Source: an uncultured Eubacteriales bacterium (GTDB lineage: Bacteria > Bacillota > Clostridia > Lachnospirales > Lachnospiraceae). Taken from it: DNA of 64,000 nucleotides. This document shows, piece by piece, positions 32,540 through 40,512 of this stretch (position 1 is the stretch's first letter; each line of letters begins with the position of its first letter). Below the pieces are notes generated by a model. It had not been told where the DNA came from and made no database searches. It saw only the letters and a program-made list of their open reading frames with translations. A program made the position numbers and the translations under genes. The stretch is from positions 28,195 through 92,194 of the forward strand of contig ONPU01000012.1 of the NCBI GenBank assembly GCA_900319795.1. The letters run 5' to 3'.

Positions 32540-35053
32540 TTATTCAAGTTCCGACTTTGTAGACTTACCAAACACTTCCTGCGCGAAATTCACCGTCGCC
32601 ATCGCGTCCGCGCAGTAACGGTCCGCACCGATCTCCTCAGCATATTCCTTCGTAAGAACCGCTCCGCCGACAGCGATCTTCACATCCGGCGCGGCTGCCC
32701 TCAGCTGTGCGATCGTTTCGGCCATGCTGGCGACCGTTGTTGTCATGAGGGCCGAAAGACCGACCATGCGTACCTTTTCCTTTAATACTGTTTCGACGAT
32801 CACCTCGGGAGGCACGTCCCTGCCGAGGTCGATCACCTCATAACTGTAATTTTCGAGCAGAACACGCACAATATTTTTCCCGATATCGTGAATGTCGCCC
32901 TTTACCGTCGCAAGGATAATCCGGTCTTTCTTCATATTTGTGACGCCGCTGCCCGCCATCTGCTCTTTGATCACGCCAAATGCGGCTTTCGCGGCATCCG
33001 CGCACATCAGCAGCTGAGGAAGGTACATTTTTCCCTTCTCAAATGCCTTCCCCGCATGATCCAGCGCCGGGATCATACTTCCGTTTATAACCGCCATAGC
33101 CTCCTGCTGCTCCAGCAGCGTTTTCACCAGGCGGACGGACTGTTCCTTCAGCCCTTTCTCCACGGCGTTCATCAGCTGGACGGCCGGATCTGCACCACGG
33201 GGGTCTGGCACCTTTGGTGCACTTGCACCACCGGGGTCTGGCACCTTTGGTGCACTTGCACCACCGGGGTCTGGCACCTTTGGTGCACCTGCACCACCGG
33301 GGTCTGGCACCTTTGGTGCACTTTCAATATAACGAATGTAATCCGCGCAGTTCCGGTCCAGCCCGGCAAGCGCCCGGAATGAATAGTAGCTCTGCATCAT
33401 CGGCGCGGAGCCGGGATTCATGATCACGGCATTGAGCCCCGTGGCCAGCGCCATTGAAGAAAAAGCTCCGTTGATCACAGGCCTCGACGGCAGGCCGAAA
33501 GAGACGTTGGACAGGCCGATCACGGTTTTGCCGCCGAGTTCGGCGCGGATCCGCCGGATGGTCTCAAGCGTTACGAGAGCCGCGCGCTCATCCGAGCTGA
33601 TCGTCATGCAGAGGCAGTCAAAAAGGATATCCTTCTGCCCGATCCCGTACTTCGCGGCTTCATCGAGGATCTTCCGCGCGACGGCAAGCCGGCCGTCACT
33701 CGTGTCGGGAATTCCGTCCTCATCCAGAAGAAGCGCGACCACGACGCCGCCGTATTTCTTCACCAGCGGGAAAATGGCATCCATACTCTCCTTTTTCCCG
33801 TTTACGGAATTGACCAGCGGTTTCCCGTTGTAAATCCGCATGGCGGCCCCGAGCGCCGCGTAATCCGAACTGTCGATCTCGAGCGGCAGCTCAACGATGC
33901 TCTGAATCTCTTCGACCGTCTGAACAAGCAGCGCCTCCTCATCGATCCCCGGCAGCCCGACGTTCACGTCGAGGATATGCGCGCCCTGCCGCTGCTCCGC
34001 GAGAGCCATGTTGAGGACGTAGTCCATATCGCGCTCGCGAAGTGCCTGCTGGAGCATTTTCTTCCCGGTCGGGTTGATCCGTTCGCCGATCAGCACCGGG
34101 TCGTCCGTTATTTCCTGGGCGATTGCGTAGCTGGTCACGATCGTCATTTCCTTTTTGGAAATGACACCCTTCGCGCGCCCCACAATTCTCTCATGCAGAA
34201 GCCTCATATGCTCCGGGGTCGTCCCGCAGCACCCGCCCGCAACGGAAATGCCTTCCTCCAGCAGCTCCTCCATCGCGTCGGCAAACTCGGCCGGCCCGAT
34301 ATCGTAGACCGTGCGGTTTCCCTCCGTCCTCGGAAGTCCGGCGTTCGGATTCACGATCACGGGCAGCGACGAGCATGCGAGCAGCTCCTGCACGACCATT
34401 TTCATCTGCACCGGCCCAAGCCCGCAGTTGACGCCGAGCGCGTCCACGCCCATGCCTTCCAGAAGAGCCGCTGCCGCGCACGCCGTGCCGCCCGTGAGCA
34501 GCCGTCCTTTCGCGTCGAAAACGACCGTCGCGAACACCGGCAGGTCGGAATTTTCCTTCGCGGCCAGCACCGCGGCCTTCAGTTCGTAGAGATCGCTCAT
34601 CGTCTCTATGAAAATGAGGTCCGCACCATTTTCCACACCAAGCCGCACTACATCCGCGTAAAATGCCACACAGTCCTCAAACGCCAACTCGCCCATCGGC
34701 CGGAGCAGCTTTCCGGTCGGTCCCAGGTCCAGCGCGATATACCCGTGCCCGGCCTTTCGGACCGCCTCCTTCGCGCAGGCAAATGCCGCCCCCACGATCT
34801 CCGGCAGATCATACTCAGTGATCCCGTTGAATTTGAGCCCGTTGGCCCCGAATGTATTCGTATTGATAATATCGCATCCCGCATTCAGATAATCGAGATG
34901 AATCCCCGTGATCACCTCGGGATGCAGTATATTCCATGTTTCCGGCAGTTCCCCCGCCTTCAGCCCCGCGGCCTGCAAAAGGGAGCCCATCCCTCCATCG
35001 CACTGAAGGATGCGCTCTGCCAAAGCTTCCCGAATTGTCTTCACTTCACTCAT
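32540..35053 (-). CDS. metH: Cobalamin-dependent methionine synthase lacking the activation domain
   Basis: An 837-aa enzyme that moves a methyl group from methyl-tetrahydrofolate through B12 to homocysteine. The homocysteine domain (1-290) has the Zn cysteines in VNCGLG and GGCCGTTPEHM. The pterin domain (about 310-570) contains GERINPTGKK. The B12 cap and binding domains follow (about 625-837), with the cobalt-ligating DIHDIGKN. The usual C-terminal reactivation domain is absent and is encoded next door. Residues about 577-621, between pterin and B12 modules, are four APKVPDP-type repeats translated from REP palindromes. Start: the second of two adjacent ATGs, 7 bp from AGGAGG; the longer frame reads through upstream REPs. 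Confidence 0.92.
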   Translation of the reverse strand: MSEVKTIREALAERILQCDGGMGSLLQAAGLKAGELPETWNILHPEVITGIHLDYLNAGCDIINTNTFGANGLKFNGITEYDLPEIVGAAFACAKEAVRKAGHGYIALDLGPTGKLLRPMGELAFEDCVAFYADVVRLGVENGADLIFIETMSDLYELKAAVLAAKENSDLPVFATVVFDAKGRLLTGGTACAAAALLEGMGVDALGVNCGLGPVQMKMVVQELLACSSLPVIVNPNAGLPRTEGNRTVYDIGPAEFADAMEELLEEGISVAGGCCGTTPEHMRLLHERIVGRAKGVISKKEMTIVTSYAIAQEITDDPVLIGERINPTGKKMLQQALRERDMDYVLNMALAEQRQGAHILDVNVGLPGIDEEALLVQTVEEIQSIVELPLEIDSSDYAALGAAMRIYNGKPLVNSVNGKKESMDAIFPLVKKYGGVVVALLLDEDGIPDTSDGRLAVARKILDEAAKYGIGQKDILFDCLCMTISSDERAALVTLETIRRIRAELGGKTVIGLSNVSFGLPSRPVINGAFSSMALATGLNAVIMNPGSAPMMQSYYSFRALAGLDRNCADYIRYIESAPKVPDPGGAGAPKVPDPGGASAPKVPDPGGASAPKVPDPRGADPAVQLMNAVEKGLKEQSVRLVKTLLEQQEAMAVINGSMIPALDHAGKAFEKGKMYLPQLLMCADAAKAAFGVIKEQMAGSGVTNMKKDRIILATVKGDIHDIGKNIVRVLLENYSYEVIDLGRDVPPEVIVETVLKEKVRMVGLSALMTTTVASMAETIAQLRAAAPDVKIAVGGAVLTKEYAEEIGADRYCADAMATVNFAQEVFGKSTKSELE
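33191..33321. repeat. Four REP-like palindromes inside metH
   Basis: Four units with 33-bp period (33191, 33224, 33257, 33290), each TGCACCAC.GGGGTCTGGC plus ACCTTTGGTGCA. The 33-bp period keeps the metH frame and encodes 11-residue repeats (APKVPDPGGAS). Confidence 0.92.
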
Positions 35054-35064
35054 CATTCCCCTCC

Positions 35065-35198
35065 TGCACCACAGGGGTCTGGCACCTTTGGTGCACTTCG
35101 CACCACAGGGGTCTGGCACCATTGGTACACTTTGCACCACAGGGGTCTGGCACCATTGGTGCACTTTGCACCACAGGGGTCTGGCACCTTTGGTGCAC
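35065..35198. repeat. Four REP-like palindromes between metH and its activation gene
   Basis: Units begin near 35065, 35099, 35133 and 35167 (34-bp period), each with ACAGGGGTCTGGCACC and TTTGGTGCA or ATTGGTGCA. They fill nearly the whole intergenic gap. Confidence 0.92.
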
Positions 35199-35200
35199 TC

Positions 35201-35863
35201 TCACACCCTAAACGGGCACCGCTCCATCGCGCAGCCCTCACACCGCCCGGCCGCATCACCTGCAACGCAGCCCGAAGACAGCTCCGCCCGAAACAGGCCC
35301 ACGACCGCCGTCACCGATTTTGACGGCATCATGAGCAGCGAATCCGTAAGGGTCACGCCGATTGTTTTTCCGGTTTTCAGTACATCACAGATATTCGTCT
35401 GGACAGAAAGGTCAAAATCTCCATAGCCGGGACTGAAACGCGGTCTCATGCCGTATCCCTCTGAGGCATATTCCGACCGCCATCCGGCGCAGAGTTCGTC
35501 GCAGTAGGCCTCGATCATTGCCGCGGAGCAGGCCTGCATCGCCAGCCCCCGGCTCACTTCCACGCGGCCGTAGCGCCGGATCAGAAGATCCGGTCCCTCA
35601 CCCAAAGTCGCGCCGAAAAGAAGCACTTTCGTACAGCCGGCCAGGTTGCGCGCAAGGTCGCGGCTATGTACCGTAAAGCACCCAAGGTCCACAAGGCCCT
35701 CCGCTTCATCCACTGTCAGCGGAAAATCCCGCATCACATACCGGGGCGTCGCGCGGTCCTCCAGTTCCTTAAGGCAGCTTTCCGCAAGCGCGCGCGTACG
35801 TTCGTCCCCTTCTCCGCGAACCCCCATATAGCGGCAGCATTCTTCAATCCTGACAGTTCTCAC
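35201..35863 (-). CDS. Stand-alone methionine synthase activation protein
   Basis: A 220-aa protein equivalent to the C-terminal AdoMet-binding reactivation domain of MetH. It supplies a methyl group from S-adenosylmethionine when cob(II)alamin forms. The signature MRPRFSPGYGDFDL (around residue 138) matches the RxxxGYP-like AdoMet motif of this domain. A Cys-rich tail, CEGCAMERCPFR, may bind metal. It overlaps nudC by 4 bp and precedes metH, so the split enzyme is co-expressed. Confidence 0.88.
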   Translation of the reverse strand: MRTVRIEECCRYMGVRGEGDERTRALAESCLKELEDRATPRYVMRDFPLTVDEAEGLVDLGCFTVHSRDLARNLAGCTKVLLFGATLGEGPDLLIRRYGRVEVSRGLAMQACSAAMIEAYCDELCAGWRSEYASEGYGMRPRFSPGYGDFDLSVQTNICDVLKTGKTIGVTLTDSLLMMPSKSVTAVVGLFRAELSSGCVAGDAAGRCEGCAMERCPFRV

Positions 35864-36726
35864 TTCGGCTCCCGCCCCTCATTGAACGTCATCATCATGC
35901 AATGCGTCAGCGAATAGTCATCGGGCTGGCCGGTAATCTCCCCGCGCTTCACCCAGATCGCCTCCGACAGCTCCGACGCGTCCATCGTAATCGTCGGCTC
36001 CCCGTCCACATCACAGTAAAAGCCCGCCAGCAGATCGTCCGCGATCCCCCACGGCTGCGACGCGAAATAGCGGATGTTCTTCACGCGAAGCCCGGTCTCC
36101 TCCATGACCTCGCGCTCCACGGTTCCCTCAAAAGTCTCCCCGATCTCCGTAAATCCGGCGACCAGCGCGTAATACGGAATCCCGCGGTGGCGTTCGTATT
36201 TCGTCAGCAGAATCTCGTCGCCATTTGTCACACCGACGATGACAGCGGGAATAATCCTCGGATAAATCACCCTGCCGCACGACGGGCAGATCAGGGAACG
36301 CTCTTCATTTCCGGGCATCGTCACGCAGCCGCAGCGCCCGCAGTACCGGTTGTCGCGATACCATGCTGCCAGCTGCACCGCCGTAAATCCGGCAAAAATC
36401 ACTTCCTTCGGCCCGGCGAAAAGCTGCCGGAGTTCTCCATTTGTGTAAAATGAAAACCCCTTCGCACCCAGCTCTGCCGCAACACCATCCGACGGTTCAT
36501 CCAGCAGAAAATGCGCTCTCTCATCCACGTCAAACAAGTAAGTGAGCCGCTGCCCGGGCGGCAAATCCGCCACGCTCGGCAACGAAAATGCTTCCCCTTC
36601 CGTCCGCCTCAGCGCATAAGCCCTGTCCCGGAAGCAAAATACAGCGTCTCCCGGCTCCGGCCTCCGCCCCGGCACAAAATGATTATTCAGTTTATGAGGT
36701 AAAATATCCTGAATCATAAAGCTCAC
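35860..36726 (-). CDS. nudC: NADH pyrophosphatase / NAD-cap hydrolase (Nudix)
   Basis: A 288-aa hydrolase of NAD(H) that in other bacteria also removes NAD caps from RNA. A zinc ribbon (CGRCG..CPSCG) lies mid-protein. The Nudix box reads GFTEIGETFEGTVEREVMEE, continuing TGL. SQPWGI, near the C-terminus, is the family motif. The GTG start at 36726 overlaps the upstream stop (GTGA), suggesting translational coupling; an ATG at 36717 is the alternative. The ribosome binding site is weak. Confidence 0.88.
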   Translation of the reverse strand: MSFMIQDILPHKLNNHFVPGRRPEPGDAVFCFRDRAYALRRTEGEAFSLPSVADLPPGQRLTYLFDVDERAHFLLDEPSDGVAAELGAKGFSFYTNGELRQLFAGPKEVIFAGFTAVQLAAWYRDNRYCGRCGCVTMPGNEERSLICPSCGRVIYPRIIPAVIVGVTNGDEILLTKYERHRGIPYYALVAGFTEIGETFEGTVEREVMEETGLRVKNIRYFASQPWGIADDLLAGFYCDVDGEPTITMDASELSEAIWVKRGEITGQPDDYSLTHCMMMTFNEGREPK

Positions 36727-38108
36727 TTCTTAATACTGATAAAATAGGCGTCAATCCCGTTGGCAAGCCCCTTCGCAATCTTTTTCTGGAAGGAGGATTT
36801 CGCCATTTTCACGTCCTCGGAAGGATTGCTCATGAATCCCATCTCCACGATTACGCACGGCATCTTGGCCCAGTTGATCCCGGTCATGTCATTGGCGTAA
36901 ATATTCGGCTGCTGGTTCTGTCCTGTCGCGGCCGCCTGGAACTTGCGAAGATAATTCGCAAGGCTCTGACCGCGCCTGACTGACTTCGCGGACACCCACG
37001 GATTGCCGGTCGCGGCGGCGTAGCAGAACACGCCGTTCATGGACGACGCGCCGTCGATGTCGTTGGCATGGATTCGGACGCAGATGTCCGCCCCGGCTTT
37101 GTTGGCGATGCCGGCTCGCTGGATATTGCTGATCCGGACGTTGTGTGTAGTCCTCGTCATCACAACCTTATAGCCGCGGTCCTCAAGTTCCTTCTTGAGT
37201 TTTTTGCTCACTTCCAGGTTGATTTCGTATTCATTTTTATGGGACCAGTTACCGTAGGCTCCCGAAGTCACTCTCGGCTTCGTCGTCGAAGAGCCCGGCC
37301 CGATCGATTCATGCGAATAGTCCCCGTGAGCCTGATGTCCCGGATCGATGCAGACAATCAGCCCCGTTCCGTCGTGAAGCTTCCCCTTTTTCTGAAGCTT
37401 CGCCAGCTTTTTATAGGTCTTCGACTCAGGCTTCGCTGCCGGATAGAGTTCCGGATCCTTCGCGATGTGCTTCTTCTTCAGTCCCTTCTTCACAAAATAG
37501 CGCAGCACCGCCTTATCGTCATCCCCGACCTTCTTTACAACCGACGGATATTTTGCGACGTAATAATCATAGTTATAGATCGCCTTGAATTCCTTCGTCC
37601 CGTATTTGGTCGTCGCTTTGCGCATTTTGGTGCACCCGACCGCGTACCTTCTGAAGGACTTCTTCTTATATCCGGTCTTCATAAAATGAAGATAGTACTG
37701 CTTATAGTCATTCCTGTACAGCTTCCGGAGCGAAGCGCAGCCATAGCGATAGGACTTCGGATCAAAACTCGCCGAAGCCTGAAGCTCATGCTTCATCCCA
37801 TACGTCACAAAATGCTTCAGCGCACGGGCCGGATTATTCGCGTACTTCTTCGCAGTCGGCTGATTCGTCGTATAATACGTAAAATCATAGACGCGCTTGT
37901 AATCCTTCCCCTTATACTTCGTCACCGCTTTGACCGCCGGTGCAGAAGTCTCTGCCGGTGTCGGCGTTGCCGTAACCGCAGGCGTCTCAATCACCGTTCC
38001 CGTGCCGTACTTCACCTCATCCGCCAGAACAGCCGTCCCCTGCGCAGCAGCCAAAATCAGTGTCAGCACAAGTACCAACCAATATCGTTTCCCCTTTTCA
38101 GCAAACAT
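36723..38108 (-). CDS. Exported N-acetylmuramoyl-L-alanine amidase (Amidase_3)
   Basis: A 461-aa cell-wall hydrolase. It has a signal peptide (residues 8-29) and a Thr/Pro linker. A basic region (about 60-235) with three related 50-aa segments follows (YDFTYYTTNQP, YRYGCASLRKLYRNDYKQYY, YNYDYYVAKYP), perhaps wall-binding. The catalytic domain holds zinc ligands His in DPGHQ, Glu in NEYEINL and His in RIHAND, and the catalytic Glu in VEMGFMSNP. It cleaves the bond between MurNAc and the stem peptide. GGGGAGAGG ribosome binding site. Confidence 0.9.
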   Translation of the reverse strand: MFAEKGKRYWLVLVLTLILAAAQGTAVLADEVKYGTGTVIETPAVTATPTPAETSAPAVKAVTKYKGKDYKRVYDFTYYTTNQPTAKKYANNPARALKHFVTYGMKHELQASASFDPKSYRYGCASLRKLYRNDYKQYYLHFMKTGYKKKSFRRYAVGCTKMRKATTKYGTKEFKAIYNYDYYVAKYPSVVKKVGDDDKAVLRYFVKKGLKKKHIAKDPELYPAAKPESKTYKKLAKLQKKGKLHDGTGLIVCIDPGHQAHGDYSHESIGPGSSTTKPRVTSGAYGNWSHKNEYEINLEVSKKLKKELEDRGYKVVMTRTTHNVRISNIQRAGIANKAGADICVRIHANDIDGASSMNGVFCYAAATGNPWVSAKSVRRGQSLANYLRKFQAAATGQNQQPNIYANDMTGINWAKMPCVIVEMGFMSNPSEDVKMAKSSFQKKIAKGLANGIDAYFISIKK

Positions 38109-38148
38109 CGGCCTCTCCCCTCTATTCTAATAAAACGCTGTGTCCCCC

Positions 38149-38177
38149 ATTATATAAGATCTCCGCCCTCGATTCCA
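38149..38177 (-). promoter_or_regulatory. Predicted promoter of the amidase-nudC-metH operon
   Basis: TATAAT (complement of 38149-38154) with a weak TGGAAT -35 17 bp upstream. The genes downstream are tightly spaced. Confidence 0.4.
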
Positions 38178-38231
38178 CTTTTTCTTTGAGTACTGCTTAC
38201 ACCTGTTTTTCCTTGATGGCCCATTTTTTTC

Positions 38232-38260
38232 TTCATTTTTTAACAAATGAGTTCTATAAT
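38232..38260 (+). promoter_or_regulatory. Predicted promoter of the small membrane protein gene
   Basis: TTCATT (38232-38237), 17 bp, perfect TATAAT (38255-38260). Confidence 0.45.
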
Positions 38261-38295
38261 GAATCCCGATATCACAGCAAAAGGAGATATGGAAA

Positions 38296-38676
38296 ATGAA
38301 TCCTCGAAACTTAAGCGAACGCGAACTTCTCGAAGAACTCGTAAAGAATCAGAGAAAAAGCGCGGTATTTGCCAAAATAGCAGCAATCGCTGCCTGCACG
38401 TTTGCCGCCCTTATGCTCATTGCCGTGGTCATCATCGTTCCGCGTTTCCTTCAGGCAGCGGACGAAATTAATAAGACCGTAAATGAAGTCAACGCATCCG
38501 TGACAACGATGCAGGGTCTTGCGGATGAAGGCGGAAATACGCTCGCAAAGGCCGAAGAAATGATCGATCATCTGAACGGCCTGGACATCGACACCGTCAA
38601 CAAAGCAATTGAGAACCTGGAAGCCGTAACCGAAAGGCTGCGCTCTATTTCGGGTTTCCTCGGAGGAGGCGAATAA
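38296..38676 (+). CDS. Small single-pass membrane protein, coiled-coil tail
   Basis: A 126-aa protein not recognised as a named family. The charged N-terminus (NLSERELLEELVKNQRKS) is followed by one transmembrane helix (residues 25-50, ending VVIIVPRFL). A predicted extracytoplasmic heptad-rich region follows (IDHLNGLDIDTVNKAIENLE), resembling the stalk of methyl-accepting or MCE-like proteins. AAAGGAG lies 9 bp before the ATG. It is transcribed alone between two amidase genes, so an envelope role is likely but unproven. Confidence 0.75.
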   Translation: MNPRNLSERELLEELVKNQRKSAVFAKIAAIAACTFAALMLIAVVIIVPRFLQAADEINKTVNEVNASVTTMQGLADEGGNTLAKAEEMIDHLNGLDIDTVNKAIENLEAVTERLRSISGFLGGGE

Positions 38677-38709
38677 ATCCTTCGCAGCTGAAATCAAAAT
38701 AACGTTCAA

Positions 38710-38747
38710 AAAATAAGTCAGCGGGAATTTCCCACTGACTTATTTTT
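38710..38747. terminator. Bidirectional terminator
   Basis: AAATAAGTCAG-c-GGGAatTTCCC-a-CTGACTTATTT between convergent genes. Confidence 0.85.
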
Positions 38748-39852
38748 ACTCTTCACTATCTTCACTTTCTTCCGTTTCCTGATGTTCCATCAGGTAGTCA
38801 TATCGGGCTTTAATATCCTTTTTCAGCTGCTGCCAGGAATCCTCATGATCCACATAGTATTTCGGGCAGTCTTTTCCGGTCACGTCGTAGTGCCTCAGAA
38901 TTTCCTCCGGCTTCAGGTCCAGCCTGAAACAGAGCCATCCTGCCAGATCCACGAGCGAATAATAGGTTGCCTCGTTGAACTTTCCATCCTCATCCGGGTG
39001 GCAGCATTCGATCGAAAGCGTATCGACGTTCCGGTCTTTGCAGGCATATGCCATTTCGCTGATCGGGATGCACTGCACGATCTCCCCGTCCAGTCCGATG
39101 ATGAAATGCGCGCTCGCGGAACGCCCGTTTCCGTCGGAAAGACTCTCAAAATAGTCCCTGTTCTCCACCGCCGAAGACCCCGGATTGGCCACCCAGTGGA
39201 TCACCAGTGAATTCACCTTCTTAATCGCGGTCTGCGGACGGGAATACGGATTGGGCGTGAGCAGCAGAACCTGGCGTGCCGGACATCCGTCCCAGAAGTT
39301 CGGATCATTGAGCGCAGCAATCAGGAGCGGATCCTGGTCTACCGGTGTTTTTTCCGCGGGAACATCTCCCTGAGGTGTTGCCTCTGCAGGCGCTGTTTCC
39401 ACTGCCTCCGCAGCTCCGGCCTCTGCAGCAGGCAGATTCTCCGCAGGAGCATCTCCCTCAGGCGCAGTCTCCGCTGCCTCAGAAGCTTTCGCATCTGTGG
39501 CCTCTGCACCCTCTGCAGGTGCAGCTTCCTCCGCAACCTTAACCGCATCTGCAGCTTCAGCGCCAGCCTCCGCACCTTCTGCAGGCGCCGCTTCCTCCGT
39601 GGCATCCGCCACCTCTGTCGGCTCAGCCGCGTCCGGCGCCTCCGCATCCTCGTCCACGATCGTATCGGAAGCGACCTCCGCCTCCGTTCCCTCAGACGCT
39701 ACCGCCTCATCAGGAGCAGCCACAGCAGTCGAAACCCTGTTTTTCGTCCCAAGGATAAAGCCTACGGCAATCACAACTGCACAGAGGGCGATCACTCCGA
39801 GGGCCGTCAATATTTTCAATAAGGTTTTTCCGATATTCCCGCTTTTTTTCAT
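38746..39852 (-). CDS. Membrane-anchored N-acetylmuramoyl-L-alanine amidase (Amidase_2)
   Basis: A 368-aa protein. It has an N-terminal signal-anchor (residues 10-35). A long Ala/Glu/Pro-rich linker (about 45-170, APAEGAE-like blocks) carries the enzyme into the wall. The catalytic PGRP-like domain (about 190-355) has VIHWVANPG, ASAHFIIGLDG and HYDVTGKDCPKYY, whose His and Cys residues match zinc ligands of T7-lysozyme-type amidases. It ends in an acidic tail. It lies 21 bp after queT and is probably in its operon. Confidence 0.88.
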   Translation of the reverse strand: MKKSGNIGKTLLKILTALGVIALCAVVIAVGFILGTKNRVSTAVAAPDEAVASEGTEAEVASDTIVDEDAEAPDAAEPTEVADATEEAAPAEGAEAGAEAADAVKVAEEAAPAEGAEATDAKASEAAETAPEGDAPAENLPAAEAGAAEAVETAPAEATPQGDVPAEKTPVDQDPLLIAALNDPNFWDGCPARQVLLLTPNPYSRPQTAIKKVNSLVIHWVANPGSSAVENRDYFESLSDGNGRSASAHFIIGLDGEIVQCIPISEMAYACKDRNVDTLSIECCHPDEDGKFNEATYYSLVDLAGWLCFRLDLKPEEILRHYDVTGKDCPKYYVDHEDSWQQLKKDIKARYDYLMEHQETEESEDSEE

Positions 39853-39873
39853 TAAAAGAGACTCCCCATCAGG

Positions 39874-40365
39874 TCACTCTGCAGCTTCCTCGGCGAACTC
39901 GGGCCTCATCAGAAGAGCCGAAGCCAGTATTTCTCCGAGACAGTAGCATCCGAGCAGTTCGCCGGCAAAAATCGATAAAACAAGAAGCACAAAGGGCATA
40001 TCCACACCATAGCCGAATCGAAGCACGAGCGGCACGATCACGGTATTCGCCACAACGGGCGGAATCGGGACAAGCCAGCGTATCTTACGCAGTCTGTAAC
40101 TGAAAATGGCTCCGATCAGCGTCGCCAGAGAACCGAAAATCACATCCCAGACAATTCCCCCTCCTATAATGTTGGCCAGTATGCATCCGACGAACAGTCC
40201 CGGTACGGCTGCCGGCGTAAACATGGGAAGGATGGTCAGCGCCTCCGCGATCCGAAGCTGGACCGCTCCGAACGAAATCGGGGCGAAGACAAATGTCAGG
40301 ACGACATAGAGCGCGGCAATAATCGCGCCATGCGCCAGAAACTTGGTGTTCTTGAAGTTGTTCAT
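39874..40365 (-). CDS. queT: QueT-family queuosine-precursor transporter
   Basis: A 163-aa membrane protein with five to six helices. GAVQLRIAEALTILP (about residues 33-47) and CILANIIGGGIVWDVIFGSL are the family hallmarks. It is the S component of an ECF transporter thought to import preQ0/preQ1 or queuine; the shared energising module must be elsewhere. It has a long structured leader. No other queuosine gene is in the window. Confidence 0.85.
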   Translation of the reverse strand: MNNFKNTKFLAHGAIIAALYVVLTFVFAPISFGAVQLRIAEALTILPMFTPAAVPGLFVGCILANIIGGGIVWDVIFGSLATLIGAIFSYRLRKIRWLVPIPPVVANTVIVPLVLRFGYGVDMPFVLLVLSIFAGELLGCYCLGEILASALLMRPEFAEEAAE

Positions 40366-40464
40366 TTTTCTCTCCCTTGGTTTTGATTAACGTGAGGATG
40401 GCTTCAAACTCACGGCTGCCTGTCTGCCGGCAGCGCCGCGTATTATTCACGTCTGACGACGTGT
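40366..40464 (-). promoter_or_regulatory. Structured leader of queT
   Basis: About 99 nt of leader can form three hairpins: CACGTC-gtca-GACGTG, GGCGCTGCC-ggcagaca-GGCAGCC and CGTGAG-tttgaagccatc-CTCACG. Genes of this family often have preQ1 riboswitches, but I could not match the sequence to the preQ1-I or preQ1-II consensus. Confidence 0.45.
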
Positions 40465-40470
40465 TTCCCG

Positions 40471-40499
40471 ATTATACATGGAAATGACTTCTTTTGCAA
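40471..40499 (-). promoter_or_regulatory. Predicted promoter of queT
   Basis: TTGCAA (40494-40499), 17 bp, perfect TATAAT (complement of 40471-40476). Confidence 0.65.
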
Positions 40500-40512
40500 G
40501 CCGAAGAAAAAG

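Noticed and set aside
33191-33321. Regular 33-bp repeats as a CRISPR array
   Set aside because: They are palindromes with almost no spacer, in frame within metH; the same unit is dispersed elsewhere.
35010-35426. Plus-strand frame through the REP cluster before metH, and upstream metH extension to 35164
   Set aside because: Both only translate REP palindromes; the metH start is fixed by AGGAGG next to 35053.
40366-40464. queT leader as a preQ1-I or preQ1-II riboswitch
   Set aside because: Hairpins are present but the conserved loop and tail sequences of those classes were not found.
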